Shown here: positions 49,712 to 58,721 of the stretch, piece by piece
How positions within the stretch are numbered: the first letter of the stretch is position 1
How the letters are laid out: each line of letters opens with the position of its first letter
Source: Pelomonas baiyunensis
GTDB taxonomy: Bacteria > Pseudomonadota > Gammaproteobacteria > Burkholderiales > Burkholderiaceae_C
DNA length: 64,000 nt
Reading direction: 5' to 3'
Assembly (NCBI RefSeq): GCF_043555935.1
Contig: NZ_JBIGIB010000005.1
Location: 124,001 to 188,000 of the forward strand
Notes under the pieces: generated by a model
Databases searched by the model: none
What the model was told of the DNA's origin: nothing
Seen by the model: only the letters and a program-made list of their open reading frames with translations
Position numbers and translations under genes: made by a program

Positions 49712-52006
49712 ATGAAGTTCACTGACGGACAGTGGATGCTGCAACCCGGCGTCGCCGCGCATTACGCGGCCGAGGCCTACGAGGTGCAAGCCCACGCCGA
49801 CCGCCTGGTCGTGCTTGCCACGACCCGCCCCATCAAGCACCGCGGCGACACGTTGCAAGGCCCCACGCTCACGGTCACGCTGACCTCGCCGCTGCCCGGC
49901 GTCATCCGCGTCAGCGTGGAGCACTACATCGCCTCGCAGGCACCGCGCCTGCACATCCCCATGGTGGGCGCCACGCAGCCCGCCGTGCAGGTGGTGGACG
50001 GCGACACCACGGCCACGCTCACCTCGGGCGCGCTGTCGGTGGAGGTGAAGAAGGGCGAGGGCTGGAGCCTCACCTTCCGCGAGGGCGACCGCCTGCTCAC
50101 CAAGAGTGACTGGCGCAGTCTCGGCTACATCCAGTGGGCCGGCAAAGACGGCGTCACGCGCAATCACGTGCACGAGCAGCTCACGCTGGGCGTGGGCGAA
50201 AACGTCTACGGCCTGGGCGAGCGCTTCACGCCCTTCGTCAAGAACGGCCAGGTGGTGGAGAACACCAACAAGGACGGCGGCACCGCCTGCGAGCAGGTCT
50301 ACAAGAGCGTGCCCTTCTACCTGACCAGCCGCGGCTACGGCGTGCTCGTCAACGAGGCCGGGCCGGTGTCCTTCGAGGTCGGCTCGGAGAAGGTGGCCCG
50401 CGTGCAGTTCAGCCGCGAAGGCGAGAGCCTGGACTACTGCGTCATTGCCGGCCCGACGCCCAAGGATGTTGTGCAGCGGTTGACCGCGCTGACCGGCCGC
50501 GCCCCGCTTCCGCCGGCCTGGAGCTTCGGCCTGTGGCTGACCACCTCGTTCACCACGCAGTACGACGAAGCCACCGCCACGCATTTCATCGACGAGATGA
50601 AGCGCCGTGAGCTGCCGCTGTCGGTCTTTCACTTCGACTGCTTCTGGATGCGCGAGTTCCAGTGGTGCGACTTTGAGTGGGACCGCCGGGGCTTCCCTGA
50701 GCCCGAGGCGATGCTGCAGCGCCTGCATGCCAAGGGCTTGAAGATCAGCCTCTGGATCAACCCCTACGTGGCGCAGAAGTCGCCCCTGTTCGCGGAAGGC
50801 GTGAAGCACGGCTACTTCATCAAGAGAACCAACGGCCTGACCTTCCAGACCGACCAGTGGCAGCCCGGCATGGCCATCGTGGACTTCACCAACCCCGCCG
50901 CCAAGGCCTGGTACCAGGGCCACCTGCGCCGCCTGCTGGCCACCGGGGCGGACTGCTTCAAGACCGACTTCGGCGAGCGCATCCCCAGCGAAGGCGTGCA
51001 GTACTTCGATGGCTCCGACCCGGTGGAGATGCACAACCTCTACGCGCTTCAGTACAACGAAGCGGTGTTCGAGCTGCTGCAGGAGGTGCAGGGCCGTGAC
51101 GCCATCGTCTTCGCGCGTTCCACCTACGCCTCGGGCCAGCGCTTCCCGGTGCACTGGGGCGGTGACTGCTGGAGCACCTTTGAGAGCATGGCTGAGAGCC
51201 TGCGCGGTGGCCTGTCGCTCACGAGTTGCGGCTTCGCGTTCTGGAGCCACGACATCGGCGGCTTCGAGGGCAACCCGCCGCCGGCCGTCTACAAGCGCTG
51301 GATCCAGTTCGGCCTGATGTCCTCGCACAGCCGCCTGCACGGCAGCAGCTTCTACCGCGTGCCCTGGCTGGTGGACGAAGAAAGCTGCGACGTGCTGCGC
51401 GTCTTCACGCGACTCAAGCACCAGCTCATGCCCTACCTCTACGCCACCGCGCACGAGGCCACGCAAACCGGCGTGCCCATGATGCGCGCCATGTTGCTGG
51501 AGCACCCGACCGACCCGGCCTGCGCCACGCTGGACCGGCAGTACCAGCTGGGCCCGAGCCTGCTGGTGGCGCCGGTGTTCACCGAGATCGGCGAGGTGGA
51601 CTTCTACCTGCCGGGCGCAGCTGACGACGGTCTGTGGACCCACTTGCTGAGCGGCGAGAAGAAGGCCGGCGGCCGCTGGCACCGCGAGACGCATGGTTAC
51701 TTGAGCCTGCCGCTGTACGCCGCGCCGGGCAGCGTCATCGCCTGGGGTGCCGAGACCGAGAAGCCCGACTACGACTACGCCCGCGGCACCGTGCTGCGCG
51801 TGTTCGAGCTGGCCGACGGCGCCACGGCGGCCTTCACCGTGGTGGGGCTGAACGGGCAGGTCGCGGCACGCGGCACCGTGGCCCGCCAGGGCGCCGAGTA
51901 CATCGCCACCGTGACCGAAGGCGCCCTGCGCGACTGGGCGCTGGAGGTGGACGGCCGCCGCAGCCCGCCGCTGGCCGAAGGTGCGTCGCTGCGCTGGACG
52001 GCCTGA
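49712..52006 (+). CDS. yicI: GH31 alpha-xylosidase
   Basis: A 764-residue protein from ATG 49712, close to E. coli YicI (772). The N-terminal beta-sandwich contains YGLGERFTPFVKNG, and the barrel has HFDCFWMREFQWCDFEWD, which matches the alpha-xylosidase substrate loop, then nucleophile Asp419 in CFKTDFGERIP and acid/base Asp485 in HWGGDCWS. C-terminal beta domains complete the length. No signal peptide, so it acts in the cytoplasm, removing alpha-1,6-xylose (isoprimeverose-type units) from imported xyloglucan oligosaccharides. This is the most specific marker that the locus targets xyloglucan. The symbol is by similarity only. Confidence 0.94.
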   Translation: MKFTDGQWMLQPGVAAHYAAEAYEVQAHADRLVVLATTRPIKHRGDTLQGPTLTVTLTSPLPGVIRVSVEHYIASQAPRLHIPMVGATQPAVQVVDGDTTATLTSGALSVEVKKGEGWSLTFREGDRLLTKSDWRSLGYIQWAGKDGVTRNHVHEQLTLGVGENVYGLGERFTPFVKNGQVVENTNKDGGTACEQVYKSVPFYLTSRGYGVLVNEAGPVSFEVGSEKVARVQFSREGESLDYCVIAGPTPKDVVQRLTALTGRAPLPPAWSFGLWLTTSFTTQYDEATATHFIDEMKRRELPLSVFHFDCFWMREFQWCDFEWDRRGFPEPEAMLQRLHAKGLKISLWINPYVAQKSPLFAEGVKHGYFIKRTNGLTFQTDQWQPGMAIVDFTNPAAKAWYQGHLRRLLATGADCFKTDFGERIPSEGVQYFDGSDPVEMHNLYALQYNEAVFELLQEVQGRDAIVFARSTYASGQRFPVHWGGDCWSTFESMAESLRGGLSLTSCGFAFWSHDIGGFEGNPPPAVYKRWIQFGLMSSHSRLHGSSFYRVPWLVDEESCDVLRVFTRLKHQLMPYLYATAHEATQTGVPMMRAMLLEHPTDPACATLDRQYQLGPSLLVAPVFTEIGEVDFYLPGAADDGLWTHLLSGEKKAGGRWHRETHGYLSLPLYAAPGSVIAWGAETEKPDYDYARGTVLRVFELADGATAAFTVVGLNGQVAARGTVARQGAEYIATVTEGALRDWALEVDGRRSPPLAEGASLRWTA

Positions 52007-52099
52007 ACCCCACCCGCGTGCCGGGCGGGCGTTGCCGGGTGCTTTCAAGGCACCGGCGGCGCGCGCCCCGCGCGGGTGTTCACCCCAATAGACGCGAAT

Positions 52100-52113
52100 T
52101 GACAGCGTTGTCA
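52100..52113. promoter_or_regulatory. LacI-family-type operator before GH9
   Basis: TGACAGCGTTGTCA has perfect TGACA/TGTCA arms around GCGT and the central CG typical of LacI/GalR-family operators. It lies 26 bases upstream of the GH9 start in the 133-base gap after GH31. A GC-rich hairpin (about 52034-52057) precedes it, so GH9 may have its own promoter. No LacI-family gene is in the window. Confidence 0.6.
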
Positions 52114-52139
52114 TCATTTCGACTTCCCCGCCTCGCACC

Positions 52140-53957
52140 ATGAACACCACCTCCCTCCGCCGCACGCGCGGCTTCGCCTTGGGCCGCTTGTTGTCGTCGC
52201 TGCCTTTGCCATCGGTCGCGTGCGTCGCGTTGGCGGTTGGCCCGGCTTGCGCGCAGGGCGTGGCCGTCAACCAGCTGGGTTACCTGCCTGGCGCGGCCAA
52301 GTGGGTGGTGGTGGAGGCGGCCGCTGAAACCACCGTTCAGGCCTCGGGTGATGCCGGTGCGAGCTTTCAGGTGCGACGGGTGGGCCGTGCCGAGCCCGTC
52401 TTGCAAGGCCGCCTCAGCGCGCCGCGCACCTGGGCACCGGCCGGGCCCCAGGCGCCGGTGCAACTGGCCGACCTGTCGGCCTTGACCGAACCCGGCACCT
52501 ACGAATTGCAGGTGGACGGCCGCGCCGCACCGGTGCGCGTGCAGGTGGCGGCGGACGCCTATGCCGCGCTCTCGGCCGCGGCGCTCAAGGCCTTTTACTT
52601 CAACCGCGCCAGCACCGCGCTGGAGGCCCGCCATGCCGGCCCTTGGGCGCGCCCGGCGGGCCACCCCGACACCGACGTGCGCGTGCACGCTTCCGCCGCC
52701 AGTGCCGAGCGCCCCGAGGGCACGCGCATTGCCGCCCCCAAGGGCTGGTACGACGCGGGCGACTACAACAAGTACATCGTCAACTCCGGCATCAGCGTCT
52801 ACACGCTGCTGGCCGCGTGGGAGCACTTCCCCGAGCTGTTCAAGGCCCAGCACCTGAATATCCCCGAGACCGGCAACGGCCTGCCCGACCTGCTCAACGA
52901 GGTGCTGTGGAACCTGGACTGGATGCTGGCCATGCAGGACCCGGCGGACGGCGGCGTCTACAACAAGCTCACCAACCTGGGCTTTGACGGCATCGTCATG
53001 CCGCACGAGGCCCGCGCGCCGCGCTACGTGGTGGCCAAGGGGACGGCCGCCGCGCTGGACTTCGCCGCCGTGATGGCCCAGGCCAGCCGCGTGTTCCAGC
53101 CCTTCGAGGCCCAGCGGCCGGGCTTCTCGGCCCGCCTGCGCAGCGCCGCCGTGGCGGCCTGGCGCTGGGCGCAGGCCCACCCCGACGTGGTGTTCAAGAA
53201 CCCACCGGACGTGCACACCGGCGAGTACGGCGACGACAAGCTCGGCGACGAATTCGCCTGGGCCGCCGCCGAGCTTTACCTCACCACCCGCGAGCCCGCC
53301 TACCGCGAGGCCCTGGCGCTGGAGCGCCAGGCGATCCGCGTGCCCGGCTGGGGCGATGTGGCAGGCCTGGCTTGGGTGAGCCTGGCGCAGCACCGGGCCG
53401 AACTGACGCCGGCCGATGCGGAACTCGTGACCCGCCAGGTGCGGGGCCTGGGGGCTGAGTTGGCCGCCACCTGGCAGGCGTCGGCCTACCGCCTGCCGTT
53501 GCAGGGGGCCGACTTTGGCTGGGGCAGCAATGCGCAGGCCCTCAACCAGGCGCTGATGCTCATCCAGGCCTACCGGCTGGACGGCGACCGCACCCGGCTC
53601 GACGCCGCGCAGTCGGTGCTGGACTACCTGCTGGGCCGCAACCCCCTGGGCCAGAGCTACGTGACCGGGTTCGGCACCCGGCCGCCGCTGCATCCGCACC
53701 ACCGCCCGTCCGAGGCCGACGGCGTGGCCGCGCCCGTGCCGGGCTTTGTGGTGGGCGGCCCCAACCCGGGCCGGCAAGACGAGAAAGGCTGCCCGGTGCG
53801 CTACGCCTCGGCGCAGCCCGCGCGGGCCTACCTGGACCACGCCTGCAGCTACGCCAGCAACGAGGTGGCCATCAACTGGAACGCGCCGCTGGTGTACGTG
53901 GCCGCGGCCTTGCAAGCCCTGACCCCGGCGCCGGCGCCAGCACCGGCCCCGCGCTGA
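52140..53957 (+). CDS. GH9 endoglucanase/exo-glucosidase
   Basis: A 605-residue protein from ATG 52140. Residues 1-39 form a signal peptide (hydrophobic PSVACVALAVGPA, cleavage after ACAQ). An Ig-like N-terminal CelD domain (VNQLGYLPGAAKWVVVE) to about residue 130 precedes the (alpha/alpha)6 barrel, with KGWYDAGDYNKY giving base Asp residues 205-208, a HPHHRPS motif, and SYASNEVAINWNAPLVY with acid Glu575. The C-terminus is a short Pro/Ala tail. GH9 enzymes of this build cut beta-1,4-glucans, some from the chain end. It may supply backbone cleavage or cello-oligosaccharide trimming in the periplasm or outside. Confidence 0.92.
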   Translation: MNTTSLRRTRGFALGRLLSSLPLPSVACVALAVGPACAQGVAVNQLGYLPGAAKWVVVEAAAETTVQASGDAGASFQVRRVGRAEPVLQGRLSAPRTWAPAGPQAPVQLADLSALTEPGTYELQVDGRAAPVRVQVAADAYAALSAAALKAFYFNRASTALEARHAGPWARPAGHPDTDVRVHASAASAERPEGTRIAAPKGWYDAGDYNKYIVNSGISVYTLLAAWEHFPELFKAQHLNIPETGNGLPDLLNEVLWNLDWMLAMQDPADGGVYNKLTNLGFDGIVMPHEARAPRYVVAKGTAAALDFAAVMAQASRVFQPFEAQRPGFSARLRSAAVAAWRWAQAHPDVVFKNPPDVHTGEYGDDKLGDEFAWAAAELYLTTREPAYREALALERQAIRVPGWGDVAGLAWVSLAQHRAELTPADAELVTRQVRGLGAELAATWQASAYRLPLQGADFGWGSNAQALNQALMLIQAYRLDGDRTRLDAAQSVLDYLLGRNPLGQSYVTGFGTRPPLHPHHRPSEADGVAAPVPGFVVGGPNPGRQDEKGCPVRYASAQPARAYLDHACSYASNEVAINWNAPLVYVAAALQALTPAPAPAPAPR

Positions 53958-53988
53958 TCGACCCCAACAAAAACACCCCGGAGACCCC

Positions 53989-55299
53989 ATGACCACGCCT
54001 TCCCGTCACCCGCTCGCCTGGGTGCCCTCGCTCTACCTGGCCATGGGCCTGCCCAATGTGATGGTGGGGGTGGTCGCGGCCATCATCTACAAGAACCTCG
54101 GCGTGTCCAACGAAGACATCGCGCTCTACACCTCGCAGATGTACCTGCCCTGGGTGCTCAAGCCGCTGTGGGCGCCGCTGCTGGAGGTGGGGCGCAGCAA
54201 GCGCTTCTGGGTCATCAGCATGGAGTTCACCATGGCCGCCGCGCTGGGCTTGGTGGCGTTGTGCCTGCCGCTGGACGGCTTTTTCAAGCTGTCGCTGGCC
54301 TTCTTCTGGATCGTGGGCTTTGCGTCCGCCACGCAAGACACCTGTGCCGACGGCGTGTTCATGACCACCGTCTCCAAGACCGACCAGGCCCGCTACTCGG
54401 GCCTGCAGGGCATGTGCTGGAACCTGGGCGCGGTCATCGCGTCGGGCCTGCTGGTGTCGCTCACCGGCCACCTGCACAACCAGCTGGGCATGAGCTGGGT
54501 GCAGTGCTGGGTGATCGTCGTGGCGCTGGCTGCGGCGGCGATGGCGCTGTTCGGCGTGTACCACCTGCGCGTGCTGCCGCCGGGCTCGCCCTCCACGCTG
54601 CAAGGGCAGGGGCTGGCGGCGGGGTTCAAGGCCACGGCCGAGGCCTGGATCACCTTCTTCCAGAAGCCGCAGATCTGGATGATGCTGGCCGTCATCTTTT
54701 TCTACCGCTTCGGCGAAGGCTTCATCGAGAAGTTCGGCCCGCTGTTCCTGCTGGACACCCGCGAGGCCGGCGGCCTGGGGCTGGACAACGAATCCCTGGG
54801 GCACATCAACGGCACGGTGGGCACGCTGACCTTCATTGCAGGCGCGTTTCTCGGCGGCTTCTTCGTCGCCAAGCGCACGCTGCCGCGCACCTTCTTCACG
54901 CTGGCCCTGGTGCTCAACATTCCGCACCTGACCTACTTCTACCTGGCGCAGTCCATGCCGGTCGATGCCACCACCATCGCGGTCGTTGTGGCGCTGGAGA
55001 AATTCGGCTTCGGCATGGGCTCGGTGGGCCACATGCTGTACATGATGCAGCAGATCGCCCCGGGCCCCTTCCGCATGGCCCACTACGCCATGGCCACCGG
55101 CGTGATGGCGCTGACCAAGTGGGGCACCGGCAGCGTCAGCGGCCTGCTGTGGAACCACGTGAACCACCAGTACGTCAGCTTCTTCGGCTGGGTGCTGGTG
55201 TTCTCCATCCCGCCGGTGCTGCTGGCCTGGCTGGCGCCGTTCCCGCACGACCCGGCCGATCAGCCCGAGGGCCACGAGGCTGCCGTGGGGGCTCACTGA
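53989..55299 (+). CDS. MFS transporter (AmpG-like)
   Basis: A 436-residue protein with about 12 membrane segments, starting at ATG 53989, 31 bases after GH9. Features include YLAMGLPNVMVGVVAAIIYKN at the start, DTCADGVFMTTVSKTDQARYSG after helix 4, and FFYRFGEGFIEKFGPLFLLD at the start of the second half, which resembles AmpG-type and related sugar permeases. AmpG imports muropeptide disaccharides, but the GH31/GH9 context suggests oligosaccharides from xyloglucan or beta-glucan. The stop shares a base with the next start (TGATG). Confidence 0.88.
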   Translation: MTTPSRHPLAWVPSLYLAMGLPNVMVGVVAAIIYKNLGVSNEDIALYTSQMYLPWVLKPLWAPLLEVGRSKRFWVISMEFTMAAALGLVALCLPLDGFFKLSLAFFWIVGFASATQDTCADGVFMTTVSKTDQARYSGLQGMCWNLGAVIASGLLVSLTGHLHNQLGMSWVQCWVIVVALAAAAMALFGVYHLRVLPPGSPSTLQGQGLAAGFKATAEAWITFFQKPQIWMMLAVIFFYRFGEGFIEKFGPLFLLDTREAGGLGLDNESLGHINGTVGTLTFIAGAFLGGFFVAKRTLPRTFFTLALVLNIPHLTYFYLAQSMPVDATTIAVVVALEKFGFGMGSVGHMLYMMQQIAPGPFRMAHYAMATGVMALTKWGTGSVSGLLWNHVNHQYVSFFGWVLVFSIPPVLLAWLAPFPHDPADQPEGHEAAVGAH

Positions 55300-55320
55300 T
55301 GGGTGCACTGATGGGTGCAC
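55297..55320 (+). repeat. 12-base tandem duplication at a start codon
   Basis: TGATGGGTGCAC is present twice in direct succession. Each copy contains an in-frame ATG, so the deacetylase begins MGALMGA and has two candidate starts (55299 and 55311). The first is joined to the transporter stop by TGATG; the second would have been the original junction before duplication. Confidence 0.8.
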
Positions 55321-56048
55321 GGGTGCGCACGGGCAGCTGGCTGCTCGCCCTGGCAGCGGCCAGCGGCGCAGCCTCTGCGGCGCCGGTCTGCGACCCCGGC
55401 GCCTGGGGCACCGCCCGCACGCTCACCCTGCCGCGCGAGGCCGCCGCCTGGGGCACCGCCCAGCACGCCGCACTGCCCGGCCTGGCGCCCCAAGAGGTGG
55501 TACTGACCTTTGACGACGGCCCGCGTCCGGAGTCCACGCCGCAGGTGCTGCAGGCGCTGGCCGACCAATGCGTGCAAGCCACCTTCTTCATGAACGGCGA
55601 GCCCATGGCGCGCCACCCCGCGCTGGCCCGCCAGGTGCGCGACGCCGGCCACAGCGTGGGCATGCACGGCTTTCGGCATGACAACTTTGCGCAGCTGCCG
55701 CCCGAGGCGCAGGGGCAGGACCTGAAAGCCATGCTCGCCACCTACACCGAGGTGTTGGGCGAGTCGCCGCCGGCCTACCGGTTCCCGTTCCTGGCCGAGT
55801 CGCCGGTGCTGATGCAGGCGCTGGCGCGGCTGGGCATCACCGTCATGTCGGTCGATGCCGGCGCGGAAGACTGGCTGCCCGATCAAACCCCGCAGATGCT
55901 GACGGACAAGCTGCTGGGCCAACTCGCCAAAAGCGGCGGCGGCATCGTGTTGCTGCACGACGCCCAAGACCAGACCGCCCGCGCGCTGCCCACCCTGTTG
56001 AAGGCGCTGCGCACGGCGGGCTACCGGGTCGTGCACCTGCGTTGGTGA
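55299..56048 (+). CDS. Polysaccharide deacetylase (CE4/NodB domain)
   Basis: A 249-residue protein from ATG 55299; ATG 55311 is equally possible. A signal peptide (SWLLALAAASGAASA) is followed by the NodB domain: motif 1 TFDDGP with metal and catalytic Asp, motif 2 GMHGFRHD with the HxxxH-type metal His, motif 3 RFPFLAES (shorter than the RxPxG norm), and LLHDA with the C-terminal His. CE4 enzymes deacetylate acetylxylan, chitin or peptidoglycan. Acetylated hemicellulose is the likely substrate in this locus, complementing the SGNH esterase. It is the last gene of the plus-strand arm and converges on the halogenase gene 56095-57651; a GC hairpin (GCCCGC-G-GCGGGC) lies between. Confidence 0.88.
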   Translation: MGALMGARVRTGSWLLALAAASGAASAAPVCDPGAWGTARTLTLPREAAAWGTAQHAALPGLAPQEVVLTFDDGPRPESTPQVLQALADQCVQATFFMNGEPMARHPALARQVRDAGHSVGMHGFRHDNFAQLPPEAQGQDLKAMLATYTEVLGESPPAYRFPFLAESPVLMQALARLGITVMSVDAGAEDWLPDQTPQMLTDKLLGQLAKSGGGIVLLHDAQDQTARALPTLLKALRTAGYRVVHLRW

Positions 56049-56094
56049 CCGAGCCCGCGCGCGAGGGGCTCGCCCGCGGCGGGCCGTTGGGGCG

Positions 56095-57651
56095 TCAGAC
56101 CTTGGGCATCACGGCCACCAGCTGGTCCAGCGTGGCCTCGCGGTAAGGCGCGCAGAGCTGGTCGACATAGGCTTTGTGCGTGGGCAGGCCGGCGATGGTG
56201 CGTGACACCTTCACCTGGATGTCGCTCAGGAAGTTGTTCAACTCCTGGCGGCCCATCAGGTCGGCCACCGGGTGGTAGCGCTCGGGCGTGATGCCCTGGC
56301 CCATCATGACCTGCACCCACGAGTTCTCGGCGAAGAGCTCGTCGCTCGGGCGGAACACGCGCGCCGTCTCACGGAACAGCTGGATGCGGTGTTGCAGCGA
56401 GGGCAGGATGTTCATCTCGCGCACGTGCTTCCACAGCGCGGAGTCGGTGCGCTCGTTCACGTGGTAATGCAGCACGATGAAGTCGCGGATGTGCTCCAGC
56501 TCGCGCTTGGACTGCAGGTTGAACTCGTCCACATCGCCCTGGCTGACGCCGCCGGCCGGGAACAGCTGCATGAGCCGGATGGCCGCGCGCTGGATCAGGT
56601 GGATGCTGGTGGACTCGAGCGGCTCCACGAAACCGCTGGCCAGGCCCACGGCCACGCAGTTGCGCTCCCACACCTTGTTGCGCTGGCCGGGCGTGAACTT
56701 GATGAGGCGGGGCGCGGTGATGAGTTCGCCCTCGACGTTCTGGCGCAGCATGTCGGGCGCGTCGGCGTCGCTGAGTTCCTTGCTGCTGTAGACCAGCCCG
56801 TTGCCCACGCGGTGCTGCAGCGGAATGCGCCACTGCCAGCCGAAGGGGTGGGCGATGGAGCGGGTGTAGGGCCAGGGGTCGCGCACCGAGGTGGTTTGCA
56901 CGGCCACCGCGCGGTCGCACGGCAGCCAGTACGACCAGTCTTCATAGCCCACTCCCAAGGCCTCGCCCAGCAGCAGCGAGCGAAAGCCAGTGCAGTCGAT
57001 GAACAGGTCGCCTTCGATGCGGCTGCCGTCTTGCATCTGCAGCGCGGCGATGTCGCCGTCGCGCTCCGGTCCGGCCTCCGGCCCGTGCTTGAGCACCTGG
57101 GCGATCTTGCCCTCGATGCGCTTCACACCGTAGCCCTCGCTCATGGCGCGCAGGTACTTGGCGTAGCGGGTGGCGTCCAGGTGGTAGGCGTAGTTCAGGC
57201 CGTTGCGCGGCACGTGGGCGAAGCGGTTGGCGAAGGCGGCCACCGTTTCGGGGTTGTAGTCGGTGTAGGTCTTGGCCAGGCCCTCGGCGCGGCCCTTGAG
57301 CCAGAAGTGCTGGAAGCCAGCGCTCCAGTGGTCGTTGCCGGTGGTGCCGAAGGAGTGGAAGTAGTCCTGCCCGATGTCCTTCCAGCCCTCGAAGTTGATG
57401 CCGAGCTTGAAGGTCGCGTTGGTGGCGGCCATGAACTCGGCTTCGTTGATGCCGAGCAGGTTGTGGAAGGTGTGCAGGGCCGGGATGGTGGCCTCGCCCA
57501 CGCCGACGGTGCCGATCTCCTCGGACTCGACGAGCTTGATGTCCAGCCGCTTGCCCAGCAGCTTGCTCATCAGGGCGGCCATCATCCAGCCGGCGGTGCC
57601 GCCGCCGGCGATGACGACGCGGTGGAAAGACTTCATGGCGGTGTTCATCAT
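56095..57651 (-). CDS. Tryptophan-halogenase-family flavoprotein
   Basis: A 518-residue protein from ATG 57651, overlapping the cupin gene stop as ATGA. FAD motif VVIAGGGTAGW near residue 12, lysine in ATFKLGINF (about residue 82), FGWQWRIP matching WxWxIP, and LASGFVEPLESTSIHL with the conserved Glu; every halogenase marker is intact. It is the last gene of the TonB receptor, halogenase-like, SapC, cupin, halogenase-like operon, which recurs in Caulobacter, Xanthomonas and marine gammaproteobacteria. Its relationship to the other halogenase-like protein of the same operon (much more divergent) suggests non-redundant roles. Substrate unknown. Confidence 0.9.
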   Translation of the reverse strand: MMNTAMKSFHRVVIAGGGTAGWMMAALMSKLLGKRLDIKLVESEEIGTVGVGEATIPALHTFHNLLGINEAEFMAATNATFKLGINFEGWKDIGQDYFHSFGTTGNDHWSAGFQHFWLKGRAEGLAKTYTDYNPETVAAFANRFAHVPRNGLNYAYHLDATRYAKYLRAMSEGYGVKRIEGKIAQVLKHGPEAGPERDGDIAALQMQDGSRIEGDLFIDCTGFRSLLLGEALGVGYEDWSYWLPCDRAVAVQTTSVRDPWPYTRSIAHPFGWQWRIPLQHRVGNGLVYSSKELSDADAPDMLRQNVEGELITAPRLIKFTPGQRNKVWERNCVAVGLASGFVEPLESTSIHLIQRAAIRLMQLFPAGGVSQGDVDEFNLQSKRELEHIRDFIVLHYHVNERTDSALWKHVREMNILPSLQHRIQLFRETARVFRPSDELFAENSWVQVMMGQGITPERYHPVADLMGRQELNNFLSDIQVKVSRTIAGLPTHKAYVDQLCAPYREATLDQLVAVMPKV

Positions 57652-58655
57652 CGTTTGAGCTGGTTCAGGAGTTGGGTGCGGGCCTGGCGCGACAGGGTTT
57701 CGTCGATGGGCCCCAGCACGCCGCGCGCCGGCGGCGGGATGTGGGCCCAGGTGTCGTCATCGGCCTCGAAGATGAAGTGCTGGAAATGCTGCTGCCAGAT
57801 GCGGCGCTCTTTCTCGGGCAGGTCGCGCAGCGTCATCAGCGCCAGGCGCAGGGCGGTCAGCGGCGAGTCGACGTGCTCGGGCGTCTGCCGCCACCAGGCG
57901 TTGATGAGCAGGTTCACCGGCGCCAGGCCCTCCACGTGGTGGAACCACATGCTCGGGATGAAGAGCGCGTCGCCGGGCTCCATCTCGGCCACTTCGGCCG
58001 CTTCCAGCGCGCGGGAGAAGCGGGGGAAGCGTGCGAGGTCGGGCTGCGCGAAGTCCACCAGGCTGACCGGCTGGCCGGCGGGTGTGGGGTCCAGCGGGCC
58101 GAGGTAGAGGTTGTGGATTTGCTCGGGCGGAAACAGCGTGAAGCGCCGGCGCCCGGCGGCCACCACGGCGAGGTTGTCCGGCAGGTCGTAGTGCGCGGCG
58201 ATGCGAGTGCGGTTGCCCAGCCACAGGCTGACGAGCGCGTCGCGGTCGCCCAGGCCCATCAGGTTGGCATCCAGGAAGCCGGGCATCACCGCGTCCACGG
58301 TGGTGGAGCCCACGTAGAGGCCCGGTGCCTGCGGGTTCTGGGCCACACCCAGCAGGCCGGAGAGCACCTGGTCCAGCGTAGCGCTGAAGCGGTTGAAGTT
58401 GAAGTCGGTCAGCGTGTCGTCGGCATAGAACACGCGGCCCTGGGCCTCCGGTGCGAGCTGAAACAGCCCCACCCGCACACCGTTGTACTGCGCCATCAGG
58501 TAGCGGGCCAGGGCTTCGTCGGACTGGCGCGCCGCCTGCACCACCGGCCAGTGCGCAAAACCGCCACGCACGAGGTAGGGGCGATCGGCCGTCAGCAGCT
58601 CGGCGGGGAGGGCGTTCGGGTCGAAGGGCCCGGTCCAGGTGGGTACAGCTCGCAT
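57648..58655 (-). CDS. Cupin-like (JmjC-type) protein
   Basis: A 335-residue protein; ATG 58655 (MRAVPTWTG) is preferred, as the longer opening upstream lacks family similarity. PYLVRGGFAHWP near residue 30 is the usual beginning of the cupin_8/JmjC-like fold. AAHYDLPDN gives the HxD iron-binding pair and MWFHHVEGL the distal His, so a 2-oxoglutarate/Fe(II)-type oxygenase active site seems intact. FLDANLMGLG and NAWWRQT are also typical. Proteins of this group consistently neighbour tryptophan-halogenase-like genes and TonB receptors; their substrate is unknown. It overlaps the downstream halogenase gene by 4 bases and starts 66 bases after SapC. Confidence 0.85.
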   Translation of the reverse strand: MRAVPTWTGPFDPNALPAELLTADRPYLVRGGFAHWPVVQAARQSDEALARYLMAQYNGVRVGLFQLAPEAQGRVFYADDTLTDFNFNRFSATLDQVLSGLLGVAQNPQAPGLYVGSTTVDAVMPGFLDANLMGLGDRDALVSLWLGNRTRIAAHYDLPDNLAVVAAGRRRFTLFPPEQIHNLYLGPLDPTPAGQPVSLVDFAQPDLARFPRFSRALEAAEVAEMEPGDALFIPSMWFHHVEGLAPVNLLINAWWRQTPEHVDSPLTALRLALMTLRDLPEKERRIWQQHFQHFIFEADDDTWAHIPPPARGVLGPIDETLSRQARTQLLNQLKR

Positions 58656-58721
58656 GGAAATCTCAAGGCAGGGCGCATCTCGGCTGCCCGAGCCGGCCAA
58701 CGTCATCGTTGGACGAGGGGC

